A stretch of 64,000 nt of DNA from Roseburia sp. (GCA_022771695.1 JALEKJ010000065.1:1-64000); one strand, 5' to 3'. Counted from the stretch's first letter, positions 1-8,966 are shown. Made by a program: numbers and translations. Notes: generated by a model from the sequence alone, not told the origin.

Positions 1-85
1 TCATTTGTTCGTAATTATCTTTGAATATTTCTTGTAGTATGTTCATGAAATAATTATAGAACAAAAAAGGCAAAAGAAAAACCTA

Positions 86-140
86 CCCCTCAAAGATTGA
101 GGGGCAGGGGAGCTGAAGTGTCGAAGACACTATTTTTATT
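86..140 (+). terminator. Two hairpins, the second terminator-like
   Basis: A perfect 8-bp stem (CCCCTCAA at 86-93 with TTGAGGGG at 97-104) is followed by a 6-bp stem AGTGTC/GACACT (117-131) and a T-rich run. This probably ends transcription of a gene lying upstream of the window. The first 85 bases show no supportable gene. Confidence 0.55.
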
Positions 141-167
141 GCATTTTATTAGGAAATAAAATATAAT
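139..167 (+). promoter_or_regulatory. Sigma-A promoter of the rel gene
   Basis: TTGCAT (139-144), 17 nt, TATAAT (162-167). It lies just past the upstream terminator and about 40 nt before the chosen start codon of rel, which fits a vegetative promoter for this gene and the one after it. Confidence 0.7.
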
Positions 168-209
168 AGTGAAATACATAAAATAAGATGGATGAAGTGG
201 GTGATGTAC

Positions 210-2564
210 ATGGCAGATATTTCCTCAGAAGCAAAAAACTTAGAAGAGATGGAACAGATGGCGCGGGAAGAAGAGAGCACAATTATACCGACCAGAGATT
301 TTGAGAGTCCTGAAAAGTTATATGAAGAACTGATTGCCAGCGTGCGCAAATATCATCCGTCTGCGGATATTTCGCTGATTGAGAAGGCATACCACATTGC
401 TGAGAAGGCACACGAAGGCCAAGTGCGCAAGTCCGGTGAGCCATATATTATACATCCGCTCTGCGTGGCGATTATATTAGCTGATTTGGAGTTGGATAAA
501 GAGACGATTGTTGCGGGGCTTCTTCATGATGTCTTAGAAGACACGATTATGACAGAGCAGGAGATTGCGGAGGAATTCAGCGAGGAAGTACTTCTGCTTG
601 TGGATGGTGTGACCAAACTGCAGCATCTGCATCTGACCGACAACAAAATTAACGAAAAAGAAAAGTCGGCAGAGCGTCTTGAGATGCAGGCAGAGAACCT
701 TCGTAAGATGTTCCTCGCGATGGCGAAGGATATCCGTGTCATTATGATTAAGCTGGCGGACCGTCTTCATAACATGCGTACCTTAAAGTACCAGTCCAAG
801 GAAGGACAGATTCGCATTGCACGCGAGACGCAGGAGATTTATTGCCCGTTGGCGCAGCGTCTTGGTATTTCTAAGATTAAGATTGAGTTAGACGACCTTT
901 CCTTAAAATATTTGGAGCCGGAGGCTTATTACGATCTGGTCAGACAGATTAACCAGCGCAAGAGTGTGCGCGAGGAATATATTCAGGGTCTGGTGGAAGA
1001 AGTGAGCGCGCACATTAAGGATGCCGGAATTTCGGCACAGATTGAGGGACGCGCAAAACACTTTTTCAGCATCTATAAGAAGATGGTGAATCAGGATAAG
1101 ACATTGGACCAGATTTATGATTTGTTTGCAATCCGTATTATCGTAGATTCCGTAAAGGATTGTTATGCGGCACTTGGTGTGATTCATGAGATGTATAAGC
1201 CGATTCCGGGGCGCTTTAAGGACTATATTGCGATGCCGAAGCCGAATATGTATCAGTCGCTTCACACGACGCTGATTGGACCTACCGGACAGCCGTTTGA
1301 GATTCAGATTCGTACCTACGAAATGCACCGGACTGCTGAGTATGGAATTGCTGCGCATTGGAAATACAAAGAAGCGAGTAACAACGGCGGTGCAGCGGTA
1401 CCGATGACGGTATCGGAGGAGGAGAAGCTAAGCTGGCTGCGCCAGATTCTGGAATGGCAGCGGGATATGTCGGACAACAGGGAGTTCATGAGCCTTTTAA
1501 AGAGTGATTTGGATTTGTTTTCAGACACGGTATTCTGCTTTACACCGACCGGTGACGTCAAGAATCTGCCAAATGGCTCTACACCGATTGATTTTGCATA
1601 TGCGATTCATTCCGCAGTCGGCAATAAGATGGTCGGGGCGAAGGTGAACGGCAAATTGGTTCCGATTGATTATGTGATACAGAACGGTGATCGGATTGAA
1701 ATCGTTACATCGCAGAATTCCAAGGGCCCTAGCCGTGACTGGCTGAATATTGTCAAGAGCACGCAGGCGAAGAACAAGATTAACCAGTGGTTCCGCAGCG
1801 AGTTAAAGGAAGAGAATATTCTGAAAGGAAAAGAACTTTTGATTGCTTCCTGCAAGGCAAAAGGAATTAATTTTTCAGATATCAATAAACCGGAGTACCA
1901 GAGCAAGATATTGCGCAAGTACGGCTTCCATGATTGGAATTCATGTCTGGCTACCGTGGGACACGGTGGGTTAAAAGAAGGCCAGATTGTCAATCGCATG
2001 TATGAGGAATACAAAAAAGATCATCTGGCACAGATTACGGATGAGGAAGTGTTAGAGGCAATCTCATCGGAGAACAAGCCTAAGGTTCCTGAGAAACATT
2101 CCAAGAGCGGTATTATCGTCAAAGGTCTTTATGATGTGGCAGTTCATTTTTCAAAATGCTGTAGTCCGGTGCCGGGAGATGTAATTGTCGGATTTGTTAC
2201 CAGAGGTCGTGGCGTGTCTATTCACCGTACCGATTGTATTAATATGATTAATCTTTCTGAGATGGAGCGGGAACGCTTGATTGATGCAGAGTGGCAGCAG
2301 GACGGCGAGTCGGAGGGCAATGGTCTGTATCGTGCAGAAATTAAGATCTTTGGAAATAACCGTACCGGTCTTCTGGTAGATATTACGAGAGTATTCACGG
2401 AGCGTGAGATTGATATCAAGGCAATCCATTCCAAGACAAGCAAGCAAGGTGTGGCGACGATTGATATCTCGTTCTCTACGAAGGGCAGATCAGAGCTTAA
2501 CAGTCTGATTGACAAGCTTCGTCAGATAGAGAGTATCATTGACATTGAACGAACGACAGGTTGA
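210..2564 (+). CDS. relA: Bifunctional (p)ppGpp synthetase/hydrolase (RelA/SpoT family)
   Basis: Makes and degrades the alarmone (p)ppGpp in the stringent response, in the cytoplasm at the ribosome. The protein is about 784 residues, usual for a long Rel. Order: N-terminal HD hydrolase domain with the intact motif GLLHDVLEDT, synthetase domain (RFKDYIAMPKPNMYQSLH region), TGS domain near the middle (VFCFTPTGDVKNLPNGSTPIDFAY region), a cysteine-containing segment (FSKCCSPVPGD) and a C-terminal ACT domain. Both catalytic halves look intact, so it is probably bifunctional, as expected for the single long Rel of a Firmicute. An in-frame ATG exists at 192, but GGTGAT at 200-205 fits the ATG at 210 better. 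The MBL hydrolase follows after 11 bp and is probably co-transcribed. Confidence 0.95.
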   Translation: MADISSEAKNLEEMEQMAREEESTIIPTRDFESPEKLYEELIASVRKYHPSADISLIEKAYHIAEKAHEGQVRKSGEPYIIHPLCVAIILADLELDKETIVAGLLHDVLEDTIMTEQEIAEEFSEEVLLLVDGVTKLQHLHLTDNKINEKEKSAERLEMQAENLRKMFLAMAKDIRVIMIKLADRLHNMRTLKYQSKEGQIRIARETQEIYCPLAQRLGISKIKIELDDLSLKYLEPEAYYDLVRQINQRKSVREEYIQGLVEEVSAHIKDAGISAQIEGRAKHFFSIYKKMVNQDKTLDQIYDLFAIRIIVDSVKDCYAALGVIHEMYKPIPGRFKDYIAMPKPNMYQSLHTTLIGPTGQPFEIQIRTYEMHRTAEYGIAAHWKYKEASNNGGAAVPMTVSEEEKLSWLRQILEWQRDMSDNREFMSLLKSDLDLFSDTVFCFTPTGDVKNLPNGSTPIDFAYAIHSAVGNKMVGAKVNGKLVPIDYVIQNGDRIEIVTSQNSKGPSRDWLNIVKSTQAKNKINQWFRSELKEENILKGKELLIASCKAKGINFSDINKPEYQSKILRKYGFHDWNSCLATVGHGGLKEGQIVNRMYEEYKKDHLAQITDEEVLEAISSENKPKVPEKHSKSGIIVKGLYDVAVHFSKCCSPVPGDVIVGFVTRGRGVSIHRTDCINMINLSEMERERLIDAEWQQDGESEGNGLYRAEIKIFGNNRTGLLVDITRVFTEREIDIKAIHSKTSKQGVATIDISFSTKGRSELNSLIDKLRQIESIIDIERTTG

Positions 2565-2575
2565 TAGGAGTATTT

Positions 2576-3205
2576 ATGGAGCCATTGAGGGTGGAGCAGT
2601 ATGTAGTGGGAATGGTTCAGACCAACTGCTACTTTGCGATTAATGATAATACGAAAGAGGCACTGATTGTAGATCCGGGTGCGAGTGCTTCCAAGTTGGC
2701 AGAGATTATAGAAGAAGAAAAATTAAATCCTGTTGCAATTTTATTGACACATGGGCATTTTGACCATGCCGGAGGAGCGGAAGAGTTGGCAGACCGTTAT
2801 GGCATCCAAATCTATGCACATGAGGCAGAACGGGAGACACTTGAGAACCCGGCAATCAATCTGAGCGGCTGGGAAGGAAAAGAGAGAGCATATCGTGCTG
2901 ACTGCTATTTAAAAGATGAGCAGGAAATTGACCTTGCAGGGTTTCATATCCGCGTGTTCCATACACCGGGACATACGGTTGGAGGCTGTTGTTATTTCTT
3001 ACCATATCAGAATGTGGTGTTTTGCGGAGATACATTGTTTGCACAGTCGGTGGGAAGAACAGATTTCCCGAAAGGCAGTGCATCGGAGCTTATCCGCAGT
3101 ATCAAGGAAAAGTTGATGACGCTTCCGGAGGATGTGACGGTATACCCGGGGCATAATGAGATTACGACGATCGGCACGGAGCGTATGTATAATCCGTACT
3201 TATAA
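2576..3205 (+). CDS. MBL-fold metallo-hydrolase (glyoxalase II-like)
   Basis: Small cytoplasmic metallo-beta-lactamase-fold hydrolase of 209 residues. The metal-binding motif THGHFDHAGG is present (His59, His61, Asp63, His64 from this start), with later ligands in FHTPGHT, CGDTLF and YPGHNE. This is the short YcbL/GloB-like type; these often cleave thioesters such as S-lactoylglutathione, but Clostridia usually lack glutathione and the true substrate is unknown. The start is the ATG at 2576 because ATAGGAG lies 5 nt before it; an in-frame TTG at 2561 overlaps the rel stop codon and has no ribosome site. Closely linked to rel, a pairing I recall from related Clostridia. Confidence 0.85.
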   Translation: MEPLRVEQYVVGMVQTNCYFAINDNTKEALIVDPGASASKLAEIIEEEKLNPVAILLTHGHFDHAGGAEELADRYGIQIYAHEAERETLENPAINLSGWEGKERAYRADCYLKDEQEIDLAGFHIRVFHTPGHTVGGCCYFLPYQNVVFCGDTLFAQSVGRTDFPKGSASELIRSIKEKLMTLPEDVTVYPGHNEITTIGTERMYNPYL

Positions 3206-3274
3206 AAGAGATGGCATGAGAGAAGCCGTAGCATGTAAGAATACATGTAGAAAAATATTAGGAATAAGAAAGAT

Positions 3275-4816
3275 ATGATAATAGTTAAGTTGAATGCACC
3301 AGAGTTTGAATACGATATTCATTCTCTGGTGAAAGCTTTTTATCCGAAGCAGGATGTCAGTGTCACGGCAGAGGAGAAGGCTTATGACGAGAGATGCATC
3401 TGGACGATGCAGTTGGACTATCTGAAAGATACTATTTGTATTAGATGGTGGGAGAATGAATATGACACTGTGGATGAGACAGCGCTGATACCGAAGCAAA
3501 GCGTAGAGCTTCCGGGAAGGGAGTTTAAAGTCGATTTTTCCAATCGCGCAGAGACCAAGAATCTTCTGAAGCAGAATCTGTATCAGATGCTTGCCGCATA
3601 CACAGGAAAAGGACTTCCGTGGGGAACCTTGACGGGAATCCGTCCGACGAAGATTCCAATGAAGTTTTTGGAGGAGGGCAAAAGCAGAGATGAGATTGTC
3701 TCCTATATGAAAGAAACCTATTTTGCGTCCGATGAGAAGATTCACCTGGCTACCGATATAGCAGAGCGGGAATTGGCACTTTTGTCAAAAATTGATTATG
3801 AGAATGGTTATAGTTTATACATTGGAATTCCGTTCTGCCCGACAACATGTCTGTATTGTTCCTTCACATCCTATCCACTTGTCTCATGGGCAAAGCGCGT
3901 GGATGAATATCTGGATGCATTGGAAAAAGAGATTGACTTTGTGGCGGTAAAATTCGCGAAGAAGCATCTGAATTCAATCTATATCGGCGGAGGTACTCCG
4001 ACGACGTTGGAACCGTATCAGTTGGACAGACTTATACGAAAAATTAAATGTAGCTTTGATTTATCTGATTGTATTGAATTTACTGTGGAAGCGGGAAGAC
4101 CGGACAGTATTACCAGAGAGAAGCTTGAGATATTGCGTAAGCATGGTATCTCCCGTATTTCCATCAATCCGCAGACGATGAAGGATGAGACGTTAAAACT
4201 GATTGGACGTCATCATACCGTGGCGCAGACAATCGAGAGCTTTGAACTGGCAAGAAAAATTGGCTTTGACAATATCAACATGGACCTTATTATGGGACTT
4301 CCGGGTGAGGATATTGAGGACGTCCGTCAGACAATGGAAGAATTGAAAAAATTAAATCCGGATAATATAACCGTTCATTCGCTTGCATTGAAGCGTGCGG
4401 CAAGGCTGAATATGTTCAAGGAAGATTATAAGGACTACAAGATGGTCAACACGCAGGAACATATGGACCTTACGGCGGCATATGCAAAAGAGATGGGATT
4501 GTCTCCGTATTATTTGTATCGTCAGAAAAGTATGGCGGGCAATCTGGAGAATGTCGGCTATGCGGCACCGGGAAAAGCCGGAGTATACAATATCTTGATT
4601 ATGGAGGAGAAACAGACTATAATGGCACTTGGTGCAGGTGCGACGACGAAGTTTGTAATTCCACAGGAACCAAATGAAAATCATGAGATGAAAGAAGCCT
4701 ATCCGGTACGGATTGAACGAGTGGAGAATGTAAAAGACGTAGAGAACTATCTGGCACGAGTAGATGAGATGATAGAACGAAAAATAGCAAAGATGGAGGA
4801 AATTTCATGGCATTAA
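3275..4816 (+). CDS. hemZ: HemZ-type radical SAM coproporphyrinogen dehydrogenase
   Basis: Radical SAM protein of 513 residues of the HemZ/HemN-like family. The 4Fe-4S motif is CPTTCLYC (Cys188, Cys192, Cys195), followed by the GGGTPTTL glycine-rich SAM-binding motif. The roughly 180-residue N-terminal region before the radical SAM core is characteristic of HemZ rather than HemN or HemW. Family members are annotated as oxygen-independent coproporphyrinogen III dehydrogenases, but biochemical proof for HemZ is thin and no other haem gene is present here. It overlaps hisS by 10 bp, so the two are translationally linked. Confidence 0.88.
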   Translation: MIIVKLNAPEFEYDIHSLVKAFYPKQDVSVTAEEKAYDERCIWTMQLDYLKDTICIRWWENEYDTVDETALIPKQSVELPGREFKVDFSNRAETKNLLKQNLYQMLAAYTGKGLPWGTLTGIRPTKIPMKFLEEGKSRDEIVSYMKETYFASDEKIHLATDIAERELALLSKIDYENGYSLYIGIPFCPTTCLYCSFTSYPLVSWAKRVDEYLDALEKEIDFVAVKFAKKHLNSIYIGGGTPTTLEPYQLDRLIRKIKCSFDLSDCIEFTVEAGRPDSITREKLEILRKHGISRISINPQTMKDETLKLIGRHHTVAQTIESFELARKIGFDNINMDLIMGLPGEDIEDVRQTMEELKKLNPDNITVHSLALKRAARLNMFKEDYKDYKMVNTQEHMDLTAAYAKEMGLSPYYLYRQKSMAGNLENVGYAAPGKAGVYNILIMEEKQTIMALGAGATTKFVIPQEPNENHEMKEAYPVRIERVENVKDVENYLARVDEMIERKIAKMEEISWH

Positions 4817-6057
4817 GTAAGAAGCCGGTCAACGGCATGAAGGATATTTTACCGGAGGAGATGCAGATTCGTGACTATGTGCAGCAGGTGATTAAGGACA
4901 CTTACCGCAGCTTCGGCTTTACTCCGATTGAGACGCCTTGCATGGAGAATATTGCAAACTTGAGCAACAAGCAGGGCGGAGAGAATGAAAAACTGATTTT
5001 TAAAGTGATGAAGCGCGGAGAAAAGCTTAAGATTGATGAGGCAAAGGAAGAGGCAGACCTTGTGGATTTCGGTATGCGTTATGATTTGACGGTGCCGCTG
5101 GTGCGTTTTTATGCGAACAATGCCAATGAACTGCCGTCTCCGTTTAAAGCGCTTCAGATGGGAAATGTATGGCGTGCGGATCGCCCACAGAGAGGACGTT
5201 ATCGTCAGTTTATGCAGTGCGATATTGACATTATCGGTGAGCCGAGTAATCTGGCGGAGATTGAGTTAATTCTTGCGACGACCACGACCATCGGCAGATT
5301 GGGTTTTAAAAACTTTGAAATCCGTATCAATGAGCGCAGAATCTTAAAAGCGATGGCTGCTTACAGCGGATTCCCGGAGGAGGAATTCGATACCGTATTT
5401 ATCATCTTAGATAAGATGGACAAGATTGGTCTTGACGGAGTGGCAGAGGAGCTTGAGAAAGAAGGCTATGCCAAGGAATCTATCGAGAAGTATCTGGCGC
5501 TTTTTAAAGGCGTAGAGAGTGCAGAGAATGGTATTAAATATCTTGCTTCTACCTTACAGGGATTTTTGGAGCCGGAAGTGGAGCAGAATCTGCTTGAGAT
5601 TATCGAGAGCGTAGAGGCTGCAAAGACCGCAGACTTTAAGCTTGTCTTTGACCCGACGCTGGTGCGCGGTATGAGCTACTATACGGGAACCATCTTTGAA
5701 ATTGCGATGCCGGAGCTTGGCGCTGCCTGCGGCGGCGGCGGACGTTACGACAAGATGGTCGGCAAGTTCACCGGAAACGATGTTCCTGCCTGTGGCTTTT
5801 CCATCGGCTTTGAGCGTATTATCCTACTGCTTATGGAAAGCGGATTTACGGTTCCGATGCAGCGTCCGAAGGTGGCATACTTAATCGAGAAGAACTATCC
5901 GGCAGAGAAGCTGGCTGAGGTAATCGCAAAGGCACAGGAAGAGCGCACCGCAGGAAAGCAGGTGCTTGTTGTTCGCATGAACAAGAATAAGAAGTTCCAG
6001 AAAGAGAAATTGACCGCCGAGGGATACAGAGATATCGTCGAGTTTTTCAATAATTAA
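4807..6057 (+). CDS. hisS: Histidyl-tRNA synthetase
   Basis: Class II aminoacyl-tRNA synthetase charging tRNA-His; 416 residues, normal length. Motif 2 is visible as VWRADRPQRGRYRQF, the histidine-binding region as LVRGMSYYTGTIFEI, and motif 3 as GGGGRYD with CGFSIGFERI. The C-terminal anticodon-binding domain is complete and ends in DIVEFFNN. GGAGGAAATTTC precedes the ATG. The last 27 bases of the gene are the first unit of a tandem repeat that continues beyond the stop codon (see the repeat at 6031-6228). Confidence 0.96.
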   Translation: MALSKKPVNGMKDILPEEMQIRDYVQQVIKDTYRSFGFTPIETPCMENIANLSNKQGGENEKLIFKVMKRGEKLKIDEAKEEADLVDFGMRYDLTVPLVRFYANNANELPSPFKALQMGNVWRADRPQRGRYRQFMQCDIDIIGEPSNLAEIELILATTTTIGRLGFKNFEIRINERRILKAMAAYSGFPEEEFDTVFIILDKMDKIGLDGVAEELEKEGYAKESIEKYLALFKGVESAENGIKYLASTLQGFLEPEVEQNLLEIIESVEAAKTADFKLVFDPTLVRGMSYYTGTIFEIAMPELGAACGGGGRYDKMVGKFTGNDVPACGFSIGFERIILLLMESGFTVPMQRPKVAYLIEKNYPAEKLAEVIAKAQEERTAGKQVLVVRMNKNKKFQKEKLTAEGYRDIVEFFNN

Positions 6058-6228
6058 AAGTAGAAGGCTATGTACGACGAAATCTCCGATATCGTCGAGT
6101 TTTTCAATAATTAAAAGTAGAAGGCTATGTACGATGAAATCTCCGATATCGTCGAGTTCTTCAATAATTAAAAGTGGAAGGCTATGTACGACGAAATCTT
6201 CGACATTGTGGAGTTTTTCAATAATTAG
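6031..6228 (+). repeat. 57-bp tandem repeat made from the hisS tail
   Basis: Three units of exactly 57 bp start at 6031, 6088 and 6145, then a 27-bp partial unit at 6202-6228. The first unit includes the final nine codons (counting the stop) of hisS. Because 57 is 19 codons, every copy stays in the hisS frame but repeats the stop codon. Between copies lies a 12-nt spacer such as AAGTAGAAGGCT, which resembles a ribosome binding site. Differences between units are few and mostly at third codon positions. A palindromic GATATC core gives weak pairing within the first two copies. Confidence 0.95.
6070..6228 (+). other. Three tandem 14-codon micro-ORFs repeating the HisRS tail
   Basis: ATG-to-stop micro-ORFs lie at 6070-6114, 6127-6171 and 6184-6228. 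They read MYDEISDIVEFFNN, the same again, and MYDEIFDIVEFFNN. Each is preceded by AGAAGG or GGAAGG, only 2 nt from the ATG, which is short for efficient initiation. Among the copies five substitutions are synonymous, one changes Ser to Phe, and one swaps TAA for TAG. Translation is not shown; young duplication without selection remains possible. Confidence 0.35.
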
Positions 6229-6232
6229 TACA

Positions 6233-6261
6233 TTGAAATATCGTGCTTTGTGGTGTAATAT
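6233..6261 (+). promoter_or_regulatory. Sigma-A promoter of aspS
   Basis: TTGAAA (6233-6238), 17 nt, TAATAT (6256-6261), placed directly after the tandem repeat and about 60 nt before aspS. It gives aspS its own transcript independent of hisS. Confidence 0.65.
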
Positions 6262-6320
6262 ATAACAGCTAAAGAAATTGAAATCTATTTTAACAAGAAG
6301 AAACAAAGGGAGTTAAGAAA

Positions 6321-8090
6321 ATGATTCAGTCAAGAACTCATAATTGTGGCGAGTTACGTCTTTCTGATGCAGGAAAGAAGGTAACCGTTGTTGGATGGTA
6401 TGAAAATATTCGTAAGGTAAGCAAGAACCTCGGATTCCTTATTTTAAGAGATTTTTACGGAACAACTCAGATCGTGATTGAGACTGAGGAGATGATGCAG
6501 CAGTTGGACGGTGTGAACAAAGAGTCCACGCTTTCCATCGCGGGTGTTGTAAGAGAGCGCTCCAGCAAGAATGCAGAGCTGCCAACCGGTGAGATTGAGG
6601 TGGTTCCGGAGAAAATCGAGGTTCTCGGAAAGTGTATTTACAATGCACTTCCATTTGAAATCAATCAGTCCAAAGAGGCGGACGAGAATACAAGATTAAA
6701 ATATCGTTATCTCGATTTGAGAAACCCGGCGGTTAAGAGCAAGATTGTGCTTCGAAGCAAAATTATAGCTGAACTTCGCCAGAAGATGAACGAGCTTAAT
6801 TTTATGGAGATTACAACTCCGATTTTAACCTGCTCTTCTCCGGAGGGGGCAAGAGATTATTTGGTACCGGCAAGAAATCATCCCGGCAAGTTCTATGCTC
6901 TGCCACAGGCACCGCAGCAGTTTAAGCAGATTTTGATGGCATCCGGATTTGACCGTTATTTCCAGATTGCTCCATGTTTCCGTGACGAGGACGCGAGAGC
7001 AGACCGTTCTCCGGGAGAGTTTTATCAGCTTGATATGGAGATGGCATTCGCATCGCAGGAGGATGTATTTGCTGTGATTGAGGAAGTGCTGCCGCCGGTA
7101 TTCGAGAAGTATGGTGTATACAAGACTGCTTCCAAAGCCCCGTTCGTGCGCATTCCATACCTTGAGGCGATGGATAAGTACGGTAGTGATAAGCCGGACC
7201 TTCGCATTGATCTTGTACTGCAGGATGCAACCGAAGTAATGGCAGATTGCGGATTCGGTCCGTTTGAGGGACAGACGGTAAAAGCAATCGTTGTGGACGG
7301 CTTTACCGCAACACGTAAACAGATTGACGCTATTTGTGCAGAGGTAGAGGTGACAACCGCAAATAAAGCATTCTGGTTCAAATTAGATGAGAATGGTGAA
7401 CTTGTCGGAGGAATCTCCAAATTCCTACAGGATAGAAAAGAGGCGGTTATCGCAGCGCTTGGTTTGAAACCGGGCGACTTCGTAGGTCTGACAGCCGGAA
7501 AGAAGCTTGCGGCGCAGAAGACCGCAGGCGTGCTTCGCAAATTGCTCGGTGCAGCAAGTGACAAACATATGAAGAAAGACTGCTATGAGTTCTGCTGGAT
7601 TGTAGACTTCCCGATGTATGAGATTGGTGAAGAGTCCGGTGAGTTGGAATTCTGCCATAATCCGTTCTCTATGCCACAGGGCGGCATGGATGCACTGACA
7701 AATGAGGAGGCGTTATCCATCCTTGCATATCAGTATGACCTGGTATGTAACGGTGTAGAACTGTCCTCCGGAGCCGTTCGTAACCATGACCCTGAAATCA
7801 TGATTAAAGCATTTGAGCTTGTCGGACTTGGCGAAGAGGATGTAAAAGCGAAGTTCCCTGCCATGTACAATGCATTCTGCTATGGAGCACCGCCACATGC
7901 CGGTATTGCACCGGGTGTTGACCGTATGATTATGTTAATTTGCGGTGAGGAGAGTATCCGTGAGATTATCCCGTTCCCAATGAACAAGAATGCGATGGAT
8001 GTCATGATGGGAGCACCTGCGACCGTAGAGCAGAAGCAGTTGGATGATGTTCACATCAGCCTCAACCTTCCAAAGGAAAAAGAAGACTAA
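6321..8090 (+). CDS. aspS: Aspartyl-tRNA synthetase (bacterial type)
   Basis: Class II synthetase charging tRNA-Asp; 589 residues, matching the long bacterial AspRS. Order: N-terminal OB-fold anticodon-binding domain (about 1-110), catalytic core with LYLVPAR-like motif ARDYLVPARNHPGKF, QAPQQFKQILM and FRDEDARADRSPGEFYQLD (motif 2), the bacteria-specific GAD insertion (about 290-410), and motif 3 APGVDRMIML. The start at 6321 follows AAAGGGAG. hisS and aspS are neighbours in many Firmicutes. Whether it is discriminating or also charges tRNA-Asn cannot be told from the sequence by eye. Confidence 0.96.
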   Translation: MIQSRTHNCGELRLSDAGKKVTVVGWYENIRKVSKNLGFLILRDFYGTTQIVIETEEMMQQLDGVNKESTLSIAGVVRERSSKNAELPTGEIEVVPEKIEVLGKCIYNALPFEINQSKEADENTRLKYRYLDLRNPAVKSKIVLRSKIIAELRQKMNELNFMEITTPILTCSSPEGARDYLVPARNHPGKFYALPQAPQQFKQILMASGFDRYFQIAPCFRDEDARADRSPGEFYQLDMEMAFASQEDVFAVIEEVLPPVFEKYGVYKTASKAPFVRIPYLEAMDKYGSDKPDLRIDLVLQDATEVMADCGFGPFEGQTVKAIVVDGFTATRKQIDAICAEVEVTTANKAFWFKLDENGELVGGISKFLQDRKEAVIAALGLKPGDFVGLTAGKKLAAQKTAGVLRKLLGAASDKHMKKDCYEFCWIVDFPMYEIGEESGELEFCHNPFSMPQGGMDALTNEEALSILAYQYDLVCNGVELSSGAVRNHDPEIMIKAFELVGLGEEDVKAKFPAMYNAFCYGAPPHAGIAPGVDRMIMLICGEESIREIIPFPMNKNAMDVMMGAPATVEQKQLDDVHISLNLPKEKED

Positions 8091-8116
8091 TAAACTAGAA
8101 GCATAATAGTAATAAT

Positions 8117-8157
8117 AAAAATACAGGCTTTCAGACGTACGGAGGCCTGTATTTTTC
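8117..8157 (+). terminator. Intrinsic terminator after aspS
   Basis: AAAAATACAGGC-type arm (8117-8128) pairs with GCCTGTATTTTT (8145-8156) around a 16-nt loop; the right arm ends in a T run. Confidence 0.85.
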
Positions 8158-8217
8158 TAAATGCCGTTGCTATGTGGCAGGCAAAGAAAATCTAAAGTAT
8201 AGGAAAAGGGGAATCAC

Positions 8218-8712
8218 ATGAAAAAAAGAATCACAACGGTTGTAATGGTACTTATGATGACAATGAGCGTGTTTGCAGGCTGTGGAGAGACAAAGCAGCA
8301 GTCTGCGAAACTGGAGGGAAGCTGTGAGGAAATTTTAAAGCAGGTCTATGAGAATGCCAATTTGGATTCCGATTTACGCGAAGCCATGAATTATTATCAA
8401 ACGACTGCAATCGATGAGAGCAGCGAGGAATATATCCTTGGAACAGATGAGGTGGATTACACAGACTCTGTTTATTCTGCGCCGATGATGTCTTCGATTG
8501 CATATCAGTGTGTGATTTTGCGCCTTGAGGCAGACGAGGATGTACAGGTGGCAAAACAGCAGCTTTTAGATTATGCAGACCCGGTTAAGTGGGTGTGCGT
8601 AGAGGCGGAAAGCGTCGTGGTAGAGAATGTGGGCGATGTTGTGCTGTATGTTATGGCGGACACACAGACAGCGGATGCAATAAAAACTGCATTTCTTGCA
8701 CTGGGTGAATGA
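8218..8712 (+). CDS. DUF4358-like lipoprotein
   Basis: Predicted secreted lipoprotein of 164 residues. The N-terminus has KKR, a hydrophobic stretch and a lipobox ending at Cys22 (VFAGC), so it is likely anchored to the outer face of the membrane. The rest resembles DUF4358 proteins, a family frequent in Lachnospiraceae and without a known function. AAAAGGGG precedes the ATG. It is monocistronic: terminators lie on both sides. No enzymatic motif is seen. Confidence 0.75.
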   Translation: MKKRITTVVMVLMMTMSVFAGCGETKQQSAKLEGSCEEILKQVYENANLDSDLREAMNYYQTTAIDESSEEYILGTDEVDYTDSVYSAPMMSSIAYQCVILRLEADEDVQVAKQQLLDYADPVKWVCVEAESVVVENVGDVVLYVMADTQTADAIKTAFLALGE

Positions 8713-8779
8713 TAGAAAATCAATCGAAATTCAATTTTGATATATTGTATAGAAAAAATTGAAAATTCTGACAAAAAGG

Positions 8780-8822
8780 ACGAGGTATAACAGTATCAAC
8801 TGTTACTTACCTCGTTTTTTTA
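8780..8822 (+). terminator. Strong intrinsic terminator after the lipoprotein gene
   Basis: A 15-bp stem (8780-8794 with 8799-8815, two-base bulge, ATCA loop) is followed by a run of at least six T. Confidence 0.88.
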
Positions 8823-8877
8823 TGCGATAGTTTTTCTCGTAATTTCTATTACAAGAAAAAACAACTTTTATAAAACA

Positions 8878-8914
8878 AACAGCATATAACAGTTGACAAC
8901 AGTTATATGCTGTT
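8878..8914 (+). promoter_or_regulatory. Probable operator: 13-bp perfect inverted repeat
   Basis: AACAGCATATAAC (8878-8890) and GTTATATGCTGTT (8902-8914) form a perfect inverted repeat with an 11-nt centre. It covers the -35 box and most of the spacer of the following promoter. Bound repressor would block RNA polymerase; the adjacent GntR gene is the obvious candidate ligand. Confidence 0.7.
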
Positions 8915-8921
8915 ATATACT
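8893..8921 (+). promoter_or_regulatory. Near-consensus promoter of the GntR/ABC operon
   Basis: TTGACA (8893-8898), 17 nt, TATACT (8916-8921). This is one of the strongest promoter matches in the window and sits inside the inverted-repeat operator. Because transcription would begin near 8928, the in-frame ATG at 8907 cannot be the start of the GntR gene. Confidence 0.8.
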
Positions 8922-8966
8922 GTTTGTATAGAAAATCTACATCATGCGCAAATGTGGAGGAACAAT

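Noticed and set aside
6031-6228. Possible CRISPR array from regular repeats
   Set aside because: The 57-bp units are directly joined copies of coding sequence with no unique spacers and no cas genes nearby.
5881-6306. Minus-strand open frame with internal amino-acid repeats opposite the hisS tail
   Set aside because: It is open only because the 57-bp repeat is a multiple of three; it is antisense to hisS, has no ribosome site and gives a Leu/Ile-rich sequence.
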